From Planctomycetota bacterium (lineage in GTDB: Bacteria > Planctomycetota > UBA1135 > GCA-002686595): 64,000 bases of DNA. The stretch spans positions 434,001 to 498,000 of the forward strand of contig JADJLZ010000001.1 in the NCBI GenBank assembly GCA_016709875.1, given 5' to 3'. Position numbers and translations under genes: made by a program. Below, one piece after another: positions 26,473 to 37,463 of this stretch; position 1 is the stretch's first letter, and the number at the start of each line of letters is the position of its first letter. The notes under the pieces are model-generated. The model did not search any database, had not been told where the DNA came from, and was given only the letters and a program-made list of their open reading frames with translations.

Positions 26473-28229
26473 GTGATCCTCCTCCTCGCCGCGCTGCTCT
26501 TCGCCTCCCAGTCCGGCCCCGCGCCCAAGCAGGTCGTCGCGCCGCCCGCCGACATCCTCTCTGGGATCGTGCGTCTCCCGGATCCCGCGAGCGCGCCGAC
26601 CCGCACCTCTGCCTTTCTCGCACCGCTCGCCTTCGAGCGCGGGCCGCAGGGCTGGAGCGCGCAGACACACCTCGCGCTCGAACAGCGCGGCCCGCTGCGC
26701 ATCGCGCTGCTCTCGCCCGGTGCCGCCGACCTCGCGCTCGAGATCGACGGCCTCGCGCTGCACACGCAGCTGCTCTCCGCGGGTGAGGACTTCCCGGGCT
26801 GGATGCTGCTCGCGGGCGAGTGCGCGGACGCTCCCGCGGGCGAGCTCGCGCTGCACGTAGCCTGCCGGGGCGAGCGCACGCCAACCGAGTGCTGGGCGGT
26901 GTTGCGCGGCGCGGGGACGCTCGAGCTCGAGTGCTGGGTGGACACGCAGGAGCTCACGAGCGACGGACCGGTCGGCGTCGCCGCGCGCCTCGCGCAGGCT
27001 CCGACGGGCACGCAGGTCGATTTCACGCGCCTCACGCTCGAGTGCGAGGGCCGCACGGCCGACGTCGCGTTCACGCCGGGCGAGCCCTGGCGCGCGGCCG
27101 TGCCCGCGGGCTGGAGCGGCGAGGTGCGCGCGCGCGTCGAGTTTGGCGGCCAGCTGCCGGACGGTGCGCGCTTCGTGCGCAGCACGCCGCTCACGTTCCC
27201 GCTGCGGCCGCGCGCCTGCCTCTTCGACGGACGCGTGCGCATCGAGGGCGCTGAGATCCTGATCGGCGCGCTGCCGCTCGCGCCCGCGCCGCGGCTGCAC
27301 GTCTCGGCCGAGCTGTGGGGCCGCGACGCGCGCGACGAGCCGATCCCGGTGTGCTGGCTCTCGCGCATGCTCGAGCCGCGCCGAGCGGGCGAGCGCTGGG
27401 AGTTCGCGCTTGAGCTCGACCCGGCCTTCCTCGCCGCCGCGCAGGCGACGGTGCCCTTCGAGTTGCGCGAGCTGCGCGTGCAGGACCCGGACTCCGAGGT
27501 GGTCTACGACCGTCTCGCGCGCCTTGCGATCGTGGACGAGTTTCCGCGAGCGCTCGCGCAGCAGGCGGGTCCGCACACGCGTGCGAACGTCACGGGCTTC
27601 CAGCCGGCGCTGATGCTCGTGCACGGCTACTGCTCGGGCGGCTCGATCTGGCCCGCGGCGGACTTCGCGCAGCCCAAGCTCGAATTCCTCGACCCGAACG
27701 CGAATCGCACGCACGACCAGTTCGCGCAGCTGATCGCCGCGCGCGCGCAGGCGGCGGGGCTCTCGTCCTTCGGCGTCGTCGCGCACAGCCAGGGTGGCGC
27801 CGCGGCGTTGCAGCTCCTGACCTACTACACGAGCGGTCTGGATTTCGCGATCGGCGGCCGGCGCATCCAGAGCCTCGCGACGCCCTACCAGGGACGCCGC
27901 TCGCGTCGCTGGGCGGCTTTTCGTGCGGCGTGAACAACGACATGACCCCCGGCGGTTCGGCGACCTGGCTCGCGGGCATCCCGAGCGCGCAGCGCGCCGA
28001 GGTCTGGTACTGGACGACCTCGAACTCGGGCTCGGTGTGCAACTTTCTCGCGAGCCTCTTCCTCAGCGCGCCCGAGGACGGCGTGGTCGAGCAGTTCCGC
28101 GGCCAGCTCCCGGGCGCCAACAACATGGGGCACACCCTCGGCTGGTGCCACACGACCGGGATGAGCAACCCGGCCGGGTACACCGACCACGCGCGCAACC
28201 AGGGGATGGATTCGGCCGCGGCGCGGTGA
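26473..28229 (+). pseudogene. secreted lipase/esterase-like alpha/beta hydrolase, one frameshift
   Basis: The protein starts with a signal peptide (ILLLAALLFASQSGPAP). A long beta-rich N-terminal region (about 30-360) follows, then an alpha/beta hydrolase domain with the oxyanion motif LMLVHGYCSGGSIW and the nucleophile elbow VAHSQGGAAALQ (Ser near residue 438). After SLATPYQG the frame shifts at about 27894, where one C is missing (CAGGGACGCC for CAGGGCACGCC). It continues as TPLASLGGFSCGVNNDMTPG to the stop at 28229. The total would be about 585 aa. TACACT lies 6 bases before the GTG start, suggesting a leaderless message. Confidence 0.8.
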
Positions 28230-28241
28230 TACTCAGGGGGG

Positions 28242-29279
28242 ATGCACACGCCCCCCGCATGGCCTCCGATCGACCCCGACCGCGCGAATCCCGCGGGTCC
28301 GGTACTCGTCGTCGGCGGCGCCGGATACATCGGCAGCCACACCGTCCGCCTGCTCGAGCAGCGCAAGGTCCCGGTCGTCGTGCTCGACAACCTCTCGACC
28401 GGCCATCGCGAGGCCGTGCGCGTGCCTTTCGAGCACTGCGAGCTCTCCGATCGCGCGGCGATCGCGAAGGTGCTCGCCAAGCACCAGCCCTGCGCGGTCG
28501 TGCACTTCGCCGCCAAGTGCTACGTGGGCGAGTCGGTCACGGATCCCGCGAAGTACTACCGCGAGAACGTGATCCACACGTTCCATCTGCTCGAGGAGAT
28601 GCGCGCGGCGGGGATCCAGGATCTGGTCTTCTCCTCGAGCTGCGCGACCTACGGGGAGCCGACGAAGCTGCCGCTCACCGAGGAGCACACGCAGCTGCCG
28701 ATCTCGCCCTACGGCAAGACCAAGCTGCACATGGAGCACATGCTCGCGGACTACGCGCGCGCGTACGGCCTGCGCTTCGCCGCGCTGCGCTACTTCAACG
28801 CCGCGGGCGCGTCGCAGGCGGGCGACCTGGGCGAGGATCACGATCCGGAGACGCACCTGATCCCGCTCGTCTTGCAGGTGGCGCTCGGCCAGCGCAAGGA
28901 GATCGCGATCTTCGGCGACGACTATCCGACGCCCGACGGCACCTGCATCCGCGACTACGTGCACGTCGAGGACCTCGCGCGCGCGCACCTCGCGGCGCTC
29001 GTGCGCTTGCAGGAGGGCCGCGCGCCGATCCTGTGCAACCTCGGCACGGGCACGGGCTTCAGCGTCAAGCAGGTGATCCAGACCGCGCGCAAGGTCACGG
29101 GCCATCCGATCCCGGTGCGCATCGAGCCGCGCCGGCCGGGCGATCCGCCCGAGCTCTACTCGGGTGGCACGCTGGCCTACGACCTGCTCGGCTGGAAGCC
29201 GCGGCGCGCGGGGATCGAGGAGATCGTGCGCGACGCCTGGAACTTCCTCTCGAAGCACCGCGAAGGGTACGCGCACTAG
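28242..29279 (+). CDS. galE: UDP-glucose 4-epimerase
   Basis: This 345-aa SDR enzyme interconverts UDP-glucose and UDP-galactose for envelope polysaccharides. It has the NAD-binding motif GGAGYIGSH (25-33), DNLSTGH (45-51), the catalytic Ser in SSSCATYGEP and Tyr-Lys in YGKTK, plus RYFNAAGA and TCIRDYVHVEDLA, which are diagnostic for GalE. AGGGGGG directly precedes the ATG at 28242. It starts 12 bases after the lipase-like gene and is followed 4 bases later by an MBL gene, so it may head an operon. Confidence 0.93.
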   Translation: MHTPPAWPPIDPDRANPAGPVLVVGGAGYIGSHTVRLLEQRKVPVVVLDNLSTGHREAVRVPFEHCELSDRAAIAKVLAKHQPCAVVHFAAKCYVGESVTDPAKYYRENVIHTFHLLEEMRAAGIQDLVFSSSCATYGEPTKLPLTEEHTQLPISPYGKTKLHMEHMLADYARAYGLRFAALRYFNAAGASQAGDLGEDHDPETHLIPLVLQVALGQRKEIAIFGDDYPTPDGTCIRDYVHVEDLARAHLAALVRLQEGRAPILCNLGTGTGFSVKQVIQTARKVTGHPIPVRIEPRRPGDPPELYSGGTLAYDLLGWKPRRAGIEEIVRDAWNFLSKHREGYAH

Positions 29280-29283
29280 CCGC

Positions 29284-30060
29284 ATGGCCAGCGAATGGAT
29301 CGTGCTGGGATCGGGATCGATCCTGCCGCGCGCGGGCCACGGCTGCGCGGGTTACGCCTTGCGGCGCGACGCGCGCAAGCTCGTGCTCTTCGACTGCGGG
29401 CCGGGGACGATGCGCCAGCTCGGCGAGCTCGGCTTCGGCGTCGCCGACATCGGCGCGGTGGTGCTCTCGCACTTCCATCCCGACCACTGCTGGGACCTGT
29501 TCGCGCTCGCGTTCGCGCGCCGCAACCCCGAGGTCGAGGCGCCGCACCTCGAGCTCGTCGGGCCCGCGGGGCTCGAGGCGCTGCTCGAGCGCGGCGCCGC
29601 CGTGTACCCCAGCCGCGGTTGGACACGCTTCGAGAACGTCAGCATCCGCGAGGTCGATCCCGCCGCGAGCGGCAAGACGATCGAACTCGACGGCTTGAAG
29701 CTCGGCTGGTGCGCGACGCTGCACGCACCCGAAGCGCTCGCGTGGCGCGCCGAGCTAGGAGGTTCCATTTCTGTCACCTTCAGCGGCGACAGCGGCGAGA
29801 ATCCGGCGGTGGCGGCGCTGGCGCAGGGCTCGGAGCTCTTCGTGTGCGAGTCGTCCTTCCCCGAGGAGCGCGCGATGCCGCACCATCTGTCGCCCGAAGG
29901 TGCAGGACGCATGGCGCAATCGGCGGGAGTGCGGCGCTTGTTGCTCACGCATTTCTATCCCGCAATGGAGCCGGAAAACGCGCGGCTGCGCGCGGCGCTC
30001 ACGTTCTCCGGTACGATCGAGGTCGCCTCGGATCGGAGTCGTCACGGTCTCTCTTCTTGA
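29284..30060 (+). CDS. metallo-beta-lactamase-fold hydrolase (RNase Z-like)
   Basis: This 258-aa protein has the metal motif SHFHPDHCWD (H63, H65, D67, H68). It also has a later aspartate in TFSGDSGEN and histidines in MPHHLSPEGAG and LLTHFYP, the layout of ribonuclease Z and related phosphodiesterases. It lacks a clear RNase Z exosite arm and is shorter than typical tRNase Z, so the substrate is open. It starts 4 bases after galE, suggesting co-transcription. Confidence 0.85.
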   Translation: MASEWIVLGSGSILPRAGHGCAGYALRRDARKLVLFDCGPGTMRQLGELGFGVADIGAVVLSHFHPDHCWDLFALAFARRNPEVEAPHLELVGPAGLEALLERGAAVYPSRGWTRFENVSIREVDPAASGKTIELDGLKLGWCATLHAPEALAWRAELGGSISVTFSGDSGENPAVAALAQGSELFVCESSFPEERAMPHHLSPEGAGRMAQSAGVRRLLLTHFYPAMEPENARLRAALTFSGTIEVASDRSRHGLSS

Positions 30061-30094
30061 AGCAACCCGCGCGGCTTGCGAGGGTATCCCCAGC

Positions 30095-31740
<1,646 letters not shown>

Positions 31741-31744
<4 letters not shown>

Positions 31745-33387
31745 CGTTCCTCATGCTGGCGAACGGGCTGTGCCTGTTCGTTCTCTGGCGTGCGTTCCGT
31801 CCGCTCTTCGACGAGACCCTGCCCGTCGAGGCCTCCGGCCGCGCCTGGGCGCTCGACTCGTCGGGTGCGGGGCCCGTGGACGGCCCCGAGGACGGCTCGA
31901 TCGACGAGCGCGCACTGCGCCGGGCCTCGCCGGCGGGTGCGCTCTCGATCACGCTCTCGAGTGCGCCCGAGCCGCGCACGCGCGACCGCGCGCTCGAAGA
32001 GCACGTGCGCGAGTTGATCGGCGAGGCGCTCGAAAACGCGCGCAAGCGCTCCAAGGGCAAGGTCGGGCCGTCGAACGTGCACGTCGCGGTGCACGTGCGC
32101 GAGGCGGGCCGCGGTGGCGAAGTCGTGGCGCTCGACTCGGAGCGTGTGATGCGACCGGCCTCCAACCTGAAGCTCTTCACGACCGCGGCGGCGCTCTGCT
32201 CGCTGGGCGAGGACTGGAACTTCGTCACGCGCTTCGAGAGCGCGGCCCCGATCGAGGCCGGTGTGCTGAAGGGCGACCTGGTCGTGCGCGCGGGCGGCGA
32301 TCCGCTCTTCGACCCGCTGGGCCGCGGCAAGATCGATTTCTTCTTCACCAAGCTCGCGCGGCACCTGAAGAACGCGGGCATCGAGAGCGTCTCGGGCGCG
32401 CTGGTCCTCGACGAAGGTGACTTTCTCGAGCCGGGTCCGGGGCCGGCCTGGCCGCCCTCGAACCAGTACTGGACGGAGTACTGTGCCCTCTCCGGTGGCT
32501 TCTCGGCCAACGCCGGCTGCCTGACGGCGCTCGTGCGCCCCGACAAGGGCTTCGAAGGGGCGGACATCGACATCGAACCGCGTTGGCATGGACTCAGGCC
32601 GAAGTTCTCGGTCAACACCATTGCGCGGGGCAAGCTCGACCTGCGCGTGCAGGCTCGCAACGGGGAATTGCTCGTCGCGGGGGCGATCCCGCGCGGCGTT
32701 TCGGAGTACGAGGTGCGCTTCGCCGCGCCGGACCCGGTCGAGCTCTTCGGGAGCGCCGCGCTCGGGGCGCTGCGTTCGCAGGGCGTCAAAATCGCGGGCG
32801 GCGTGCGCCGCGAGCGCAACGCTCCCGCCGGCCGCGAGCTCGCCCGCATCGCGACACCGCTGACGGATCTGCTCCAGCCGATCAACACCGACTCGAACAA
32901 TGCCTGCGCCGACCAGGTCTTTCTCGCGCTCGGGCACGCGCGCGGTGGGGCCGGCACGCGCGAGGGCGGTGCGCGCGCGACGCGCGCCGCGCTCGAGCGC
33001 CTGCGCATCCCGGTCGAGGGTTTCGCGCAGGTCGACGGTTCGGGCCTCTCGCGCGACGACCGCGTCAGCGCCGGGATGATCACCGCGCTGGTGGATGCCG
33101 TGCTGCGTATGAATCCCAAGGTCGCCCACGCCTACGTGGATTCGCTCGCCGTCGGCGGCGCGACTGGCACGCTCGAGAAGCGCGGCCTCGACGAACACGT
33201 GCGCGCCAAGACGGGCTTCATCGCGGGCACGAGCGCGCTCTCGGGCCTGGTGGACACCAAGGCCGGCCGCACGCTGGTCTTCTCGATCCTCGTCGAGTAC
33301 CCCAACTTCGACGGCCTCAACTCGAACTGCTGGAAGCCGATGCAGGACTCGATCTGCAAGCTGCTCTCGGGCTGGGATTCGAACTGA
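31741..33387 (+). CDS. dacB: D-alanyl-D-alanine carboxypeptidase/endopeptidase (PBP4, S13)
   Basis: This 548-aa periplasmic enzyme trims or cleaves peptidoglycan cross-bridges. It has an N-terminal membrane or signal helix (FLMLANGLCLFVLW). The S13 motifs are SxxK in PASNLKLFTT, SxN in TDSNNACADQ and KTG in AKTGFIAGTS. The insert domain between the first two motifs is long, as in PBP4. The GTG at 31741 overlaps the M28 stop; an ATG 12 bases on is an alternative. A peptidoglycan role suggests the lineage keeps a peptidoglycan wall. Confidence 0.88.
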
Positions 33388-33394
33388 GACGCGC

Positions 33395-34210
33395 ATGAGC
33401 GCTCTCGAGCAGCTCAGGGCCGTGCTCGCGGTCGCCTCCGCCGCCGCGCGCGAGGCGGGTTCGGTGCTGCTGCAGCACTTCGGCAAGCTCGACCCCGCCG
33501 CGATCCACTCCAAGAGCGCCGAGCGCGACCTCGTCACCGCCGCCGACGTCGCCGCCGAGCGCCGGCTGGTCGAGCGCCTGCGCGCGAGCTTTCCCGAGCA
33601 CGCGATCGAGGCCGAGGAAGAGGTCAAGGACGCGCTCGACCGGCGCCCGCGCTGGTTCCTCGACCCGCTCGACGGCACGGTCAACTTCGTGCACAAGCTC
33701 CCGGCCTTCTCGGTCTCGATGGGGCACTACGCCTGGAGCGAGCGCACGCACAAGCTCGAGCCCGAGCTCGCCGTCGTCTACATCCCGCTCTTCGGCGAGA
33801 TGTTCACCGCGATCGCGGGCGGCGGCGCGTTCGTGAACGGCCAGCCGCTGCGCGTCTCGCCGACCACGCAGCTGCGCGACTCGATCCTCGCCACGGGCTT
33901 CCCGTACCGGCGCAACGAGCTCGAGCACAACAACCTCGCGAACTTCAACCGCTTCTTCCTCGACGTGCGCGGCATCCGGCGCTTCGGCTCGGCGGCGATG
34001 GACCTCGCGTACGTCGCGGCGGGCCGCTTCGACGGCTACTGGGAACTGCATCTCTCGCCGCACGACGTCGCCGCGGGCGCGCTGCTCGTGCGCGAGGCGG
34101 GCGGGATCGTGACCGACTGCGACGGGGGCGACGACTGGCTGCGTCAGGGGCACGTGGTCGCGGCCAATGCGACGCTGCACCCGCTGATCCGCGAGCGGAT
34201 CGTGCACTGA
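33395..34210 (+). CDS. inositol monophosphatase family protein
   Basis: This 271-aa lithium-type phosphatase has the metal sites AEEEV, DPLDGTVNF (the family signature) and the C-terminal SPHDVAAGALLVREAGG. It hydrolyses inositol-1-phosphate or a related sugar or nucleotide phosphate (SuhB/CysQ-like); the exact substrate is unclear. The start lies 7 bases after dacB in the same direction. Confidence 0.9.
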   Translation: MSALEQLRAVLAVASAAAREAGSVLLQHFGKLDPAAIHSKSAERDLVTAADVAAERRLVERLRASFPEHAIEAEEEVKDALDRRPRWFLDPLDGTVNFVHKLPAFSVSMGHYAWSERTHKLEPELAVVYIPLFGEMFTAIAGGGAFVNGQPLRVSPTTQLRDSILATGFPYRRNELEHNNLANFNRFFLDVRGIRRFGSAAMDLAYVAAGRFDGYWELHLSPHDVAAGALLVREAGGIVTDCDGGDDWLRQGHVVAANATLHPLIRERIVH

Positions 34211-34317
34211 AGCGAGTTGCGCGCACTTCCACGATCCTCGCACGAGTTCCCGGCCCCCGTAGGGTTCACGCTTCTCGCACGAGGCGCCGGATCGACCGTC
34301 GCGCGCCGGGGAAGTAC

Positions 34318-34325
34318 AAAGGAGG
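34318..34325 (+). promoter_or_regulatory. strong Shine-Dalgarno (AAAGGAGG)
   Basis: AAAGGAGG lies 2-3 bases before the ATG at 34328 and is the best match to the anti-Shine-Dalgarno sequence in the window. It fixes the start of the downstream gene, which otherwise has longer upstream options. Confidence 0.8.
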
Positions 34326-34327
34326 TC

Positions 34328-35029
34328 ATGCGCAGGCCGCCTCGCTCGGGCCGGATCGACCTCGCGGCCCTCTTTTCGGGGCTGCTCGGCGGAGCACTCG
34401 TGGCCGCGGCCTGCTTCGCGGCGTTGCTGCTGCGCGAGTCACGCGGAACACTGCAGCCTCTGCCCGTGCCGCAGGCGAGGCCGGTGGGAGAGGGAGACGA
34501 GCGGGCGCAGTCGCTGACACACGTCGCGCAGCAACTCGCCTCGATCGAGCAACGCCTCGCGCGCATCGAGTCCGCGCAGCACGCGCAGCCGGGCGTGAGC
34601 GAGCGCGCCGCGGCTTCGCCGCCGGACGACGCGCCTCCGCTGCCCGCGACGCAGAGCGAGCGCCTGCGCGAACAGCTCGACCTGCTCGGCGAGCGCATCG
34701 ACCAGCTCGCGGCGGCGTGGAAGGAGCGCGTCAAGCCCAGCTTCGAGCTCCCGACGATCCAGCAAGTGCGCGCGGCACGCCGGCCGGTGGATTGGGCCTG
34801 GCTCGGCGGGCTCGCGGAGCTCTGCTTGCAGGACGAGAGCGCGGCGAACGAGAAGGCGCGCCTCTTGACCTTCGACCAGTTGCTGCAGCGCGCGGGGGTG
34901 CCCGACGGGATCACGCACGACGACGGGACGTGGATGTACCTGCGCCCGCAGAATGTGGATGCGAAGTGGCGCGGGATCTACTTCCACTTCGTGGGGGACA
35001 GCGTGTCGTCGGTGCGTACGGAGCGCTGA
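34328..35029 (+). CDS. membrane-anchored coiled-coil protein of unknown function
   Basis: This 233-aa protein has one membrane helix near the N-terminus (residues about 11-35, LAALFSGLLGGALVAAACFA). Two coiled-coil-prone segments follow (about 58-85, LTHVAQQLASIEQRLARIES; and 110-135, RLREQLDLLGERIDQLAAAW), then a small C-terminal domain (DDGTWMYLRPQN ... GIYFHFVGDSV). No family is recognised. It is presumably periplasmic. Its strong ribosome site suggests good expression. Confidence 0.7.
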   Translation: MRRPPRSGRIDLAALFSGLLGGALVAAACFAALLLRESRGTLQPLPVPQARPVGEGDERAQSLTHVAQQLASIEQRLARIESAQHAQPGVSERAAASPPDDAPPLPATQSERLREQLDLLGERIDQLAAAWKERVKPSFELPTIQQVRAARRPVDWAWLGGLAELCLQDESAANEKARLLTFDQLLQRAGVPDGITHDDGTWMYLRPQNVDAKWRGIYFHFVGDSVSSVRTER

Positions 35030-35041
35030 CGGCGCTCGTGC

Positions 35042-36256
35042 TCAGTGCATCCGTACCCGCTCGACCGCGAGCGTCTGGAGATCGACGATGATCACGCCGG
35101 CGTCCCGCGACGTGATCACGGCCTTCTTCCCGACGAAGGCGAGGTCCGTGACCCACGCTCCCTCGCGCGGCCAGCCGGGCGTGAGCCAGATCCAGTCGCC
35201 CGTCTTCTCTTGCCGCAGCAGGCCGAGATCGTGGGAGAGCACGCACGGCCGCTCTTCATCGTCGAAGGCGAGCGCCTGGAGGTCCATGCTCGCGACGCTG
35301 GTGACGCTGCCGTGGCGGACGATGGACTCGCGTACCTTCGCGATGCGCTGCTCGTCGCTGTTTCGGATGAACACGGGTTCCCCGTCGGAGTCTTCGTGTG
35401 TGTCGACGTCGAGTCGACCGAGGCCCTCGCGCGAATCGGACCAGAGGACTCGGCTCCATTGCGTCCCGTCGAAGGTCCAGACCGCCGAGGCCTCGCCGCC
35501 GTGCGCGAGCCCGCAAGTGACGTAGATCGTCCCGTCGGGACCGCGATCGATGTCGTGCACCTGCCGGGGCCCGCCGGACCAGCTCTCACTCGCGATGGTG
35601 GCGCGACCGGTGTCGATGTCGGCGACGATGAGTTGACCGCCCCACTCGCCCTTGTCGACGCCGAGATAGAGCCTGTGGCCGACCAGGAGGGCACGGTCCG
35701 GATGATGCAGTAGCTGCGCATCGCCGAGGTCGAGCTTCACCGAAGCCCACTTGCCCGCTTCGAACCGATGAATCAGCGGCGTCGCGAAGATCACCAGCGT
35801 GTCGCCATCGGCCGCGAGTCGCGGGGCGGGAACCCAGTGCGAACTGCCCTCGACGATGCGCGGATCGAGGCCGTGCTCCGGGCTCGGAAGGGGATCGGCT
35901 CCCGGAGCGTGGCCCGCCTCGAGCCGAAGGTTGCCGTACTTGTCCGAGAGCAAGCAGACGAGGCCGCTCTTCCACGGAACGGCATCGAGCAGCGTGTCGG
36001 TGGGGCACTGCTGCTGGAGCTCGCTGGCGAGTGCTCCGCGCGGACCATAGTCGATCGAGAACGCGTGCCGCGTACTCACTGCAAGGCGCCCCTCATCGAG
36101 CAGGAAGAGTTCCTCATCGCTCGGGACGTACGCGTCGAAGAGTCCGGGCGAGGCCCAGTGGAACCGCGGCTCGGTCGTAGCCGCCTCCGGCGTGCGCACG
36201 ATCGGCACCTGCGGGCAGGCCAGCGAGAGCAGCGGCAAGAGTTGTGCGAACCTCAT
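35042..36256 (-). CDS. exported beta-propeller-like protein, copy B
   Basis: This 404-aa protein has a short signal peptide (MRFAQLLPLLSLACPQVP, possible lipoprotein) and a propeller-like series of strands (LGVDKGEWGGQLIVADIDTG, HDIDRGPDGTIYVTC, LQALAFDDEERPCVLSHD, VTDLAFVGKKAVITSRDAG). It is paralogous to the gene directly upstream (36253-37410), most clearly over the last 75 residues (LAFDDE.R.CVL...LG.LRQ...W...TPGW). Its start overlaps the stop of that gene by 4 bases. The function is unknown. Confidence 0.7.
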   Translation of the reverse strand: MRFAQLLPLLSLACPQVPIVRTPEAATTEPRFHWASPGLFDAYVPSDEELFLLDEGRLAVSTRHAFSIDYGPRGALASELQQQCPTDTLLDAVPWKSGLVCLLSDKYGNLRLEAGHAPGADPLPSPEHGLDPRIVEGSSHWVPAPRLAADGDTLVIFATPLIHRFEAGKWASVKLDLGDAQLLHHPDRALLVGHRLYLGVDKGEWGGQLIVADIDTGRATIASESWSGGPRQVHDIDRGPDGTIYVTCGLAHGGEASAVWTFDGTQWSRVLWSDSREGLGRLDVDTHEDSDGEPVFIRNSDEQRIAKVRESIVRHGSVTSVASMDLQALAFDDEERPCVLSHDLGLLRQEKTGDWIWLTPGWPREGAWVTDLAFVGKKAVITSRDAGVIIVDLQTLAVERVRMH

Positions 36257-37410
36257 GGTCGGGTGCGCATCCGCTGCCCCTCGAGAGTGTCGAGATCGAG
36301 GGTCACGACGCCCGCTGTCCCTGACGCGAGGACCGCGGTGTGCCCATCGATCACGAGGTCGCACGCTTCCGCGCCCGACTCGGCCCAACCCGGCGTGATG
36401 CAGCTCCATGTTCCGTCGCGATCCTGCCGCAGGATCCCGAGCGAGCCAGCGAGGACACACATTCGCCCCTCGTCGTCGAAGGCCAACGCGTCGAAGTAAG
36501 CGGGCGGGAGCAATGCGGCTTCCGCGGGCGACAACGGCTTCTCCGGTTCGGGGGGCGCATTGAGGCACACGAAAGTCAGCGGAATCACGCGGGTGCGCAA
36601 CACCTCCCTCCACTTGCGGCCGTCGCGTTCGAGCACCCGGCTGCCAGCGCCGATCATCCTGGCTTCGCGGCACACCACGCAGATCCTGCCCCGCGGGTCG
36701 CGTTCGATATCCGCCACGTTGCTCGGGCCCGGAGGAAACGAGGTGCTCGCGCTCACGCAGGCACCGCTGTCGAGATCGATGTCGAACAGGCCCCCGTCGA
36801 GGACGTCGTCGCTCCCCAGGTAGAGGGTGCGGCCATCCAGGAGCGCGTGATTCAGGCCTCCCGTGTAAGGCATCTGGGAGAAAGCGATCGGCACGCGCTT
36901 CCAGGCGTCCTGTTCGAGCTCGTAGATCGACGCATCGGCGACGAACACCAGCGTCTCGCCCGAACCAGCGATGCAGGCTCGCGCGCGCGAGCGCGTACCG
37001 AGACTCGGATCGGTGTACGCGAGCAGTTCTGGGGGGAGCGGACGCGGACGCCACCCGTCGCCGAGATCCGCGTCGATGCGGAACGTGCCGTCCTTTGCGA
37101 GGCGCAGTTCCGCGCTGTGCTTGCCCCAGCTCGTCGCATCGATGAGCACGGTACCGGGCTCGTCGACGCTCATGTGGGATGCGCACGTCTCGCAGCAGCC
37201 CTCGATCCAGAACGACTCGTGCCGCCCGATCGCGCACAGGCTCCCGCGCGTCCTGCGCAGTCGCGAACAGCCGTCGAGATGTGCATCGAAGGGCGTGACG
37301 GGTGCCAAATGCACCGTACGCCCCGCCAGCGCCGTCCGTGCGGGCACGACCGGGTCTTTCGGGCTCGTCAGGGACGCGATGGCCGGGAAGAAGAGGAGCG
37401 CGAGCAGCAC
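36253..37410 (-). CDS. exported beta-propeller-like protein, copy A
   Basis: This 385-aa protein starts with a signal peptide (MLLALLFFPAIASLTSP). It contains a cysteine-rich part near residues 48-80 (SLCAIGRHES, EGCCETCASH) not seen in its paralogue, then propeller-like repeats ending with DALAFDDEGRMCVLAGSLG and VVTLDLDTLEGQRMRTRP. It is translated together with copy B through a TCAT (ATGA) overlap at 36253-36256. The function is unknown; the pair looks like a tandem duplication that has diverged. Confidence 0.7.
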   Translation of the reverse strand: MLLALLFFPAIASLTSPKDPVVPARTALAGRTVHLAPVTPFDAHLDGCSRLRRTRGSLCAIGRHESFWIEGCCETCASHMSVDEPGTVLIDATSWGKHSAELRLAKDGTFRIDADLGDGWRPRPLPPELLAYTDPSLGTRSRARACIAGSGETLVFVADASIYELEQDAWKRVPIAFSQMPYTGGLNHALLDGRTLYLGSDDVLDGGLFDIDLDSGACVSASTSFPPGPSNVADIERDPRGRICVVCREARMIGAGSRVLERDGRKWREVLRTRVIPLTFVCLNAPPEPEKPLSPAEAALLPPAYFDALAFDDEGRMCVLAGSLGILRQDRDGTWSCITPGWAESGAEACDLVIDGHTAVLASGTAGVVTLDLDTLEGQRMRTRP

Positions 37411-37463
37411 GCCCCGAGTCTAACGCGGGCGCGTGCGCTCGTGGAGAGTTGTCGAAACGGGCG

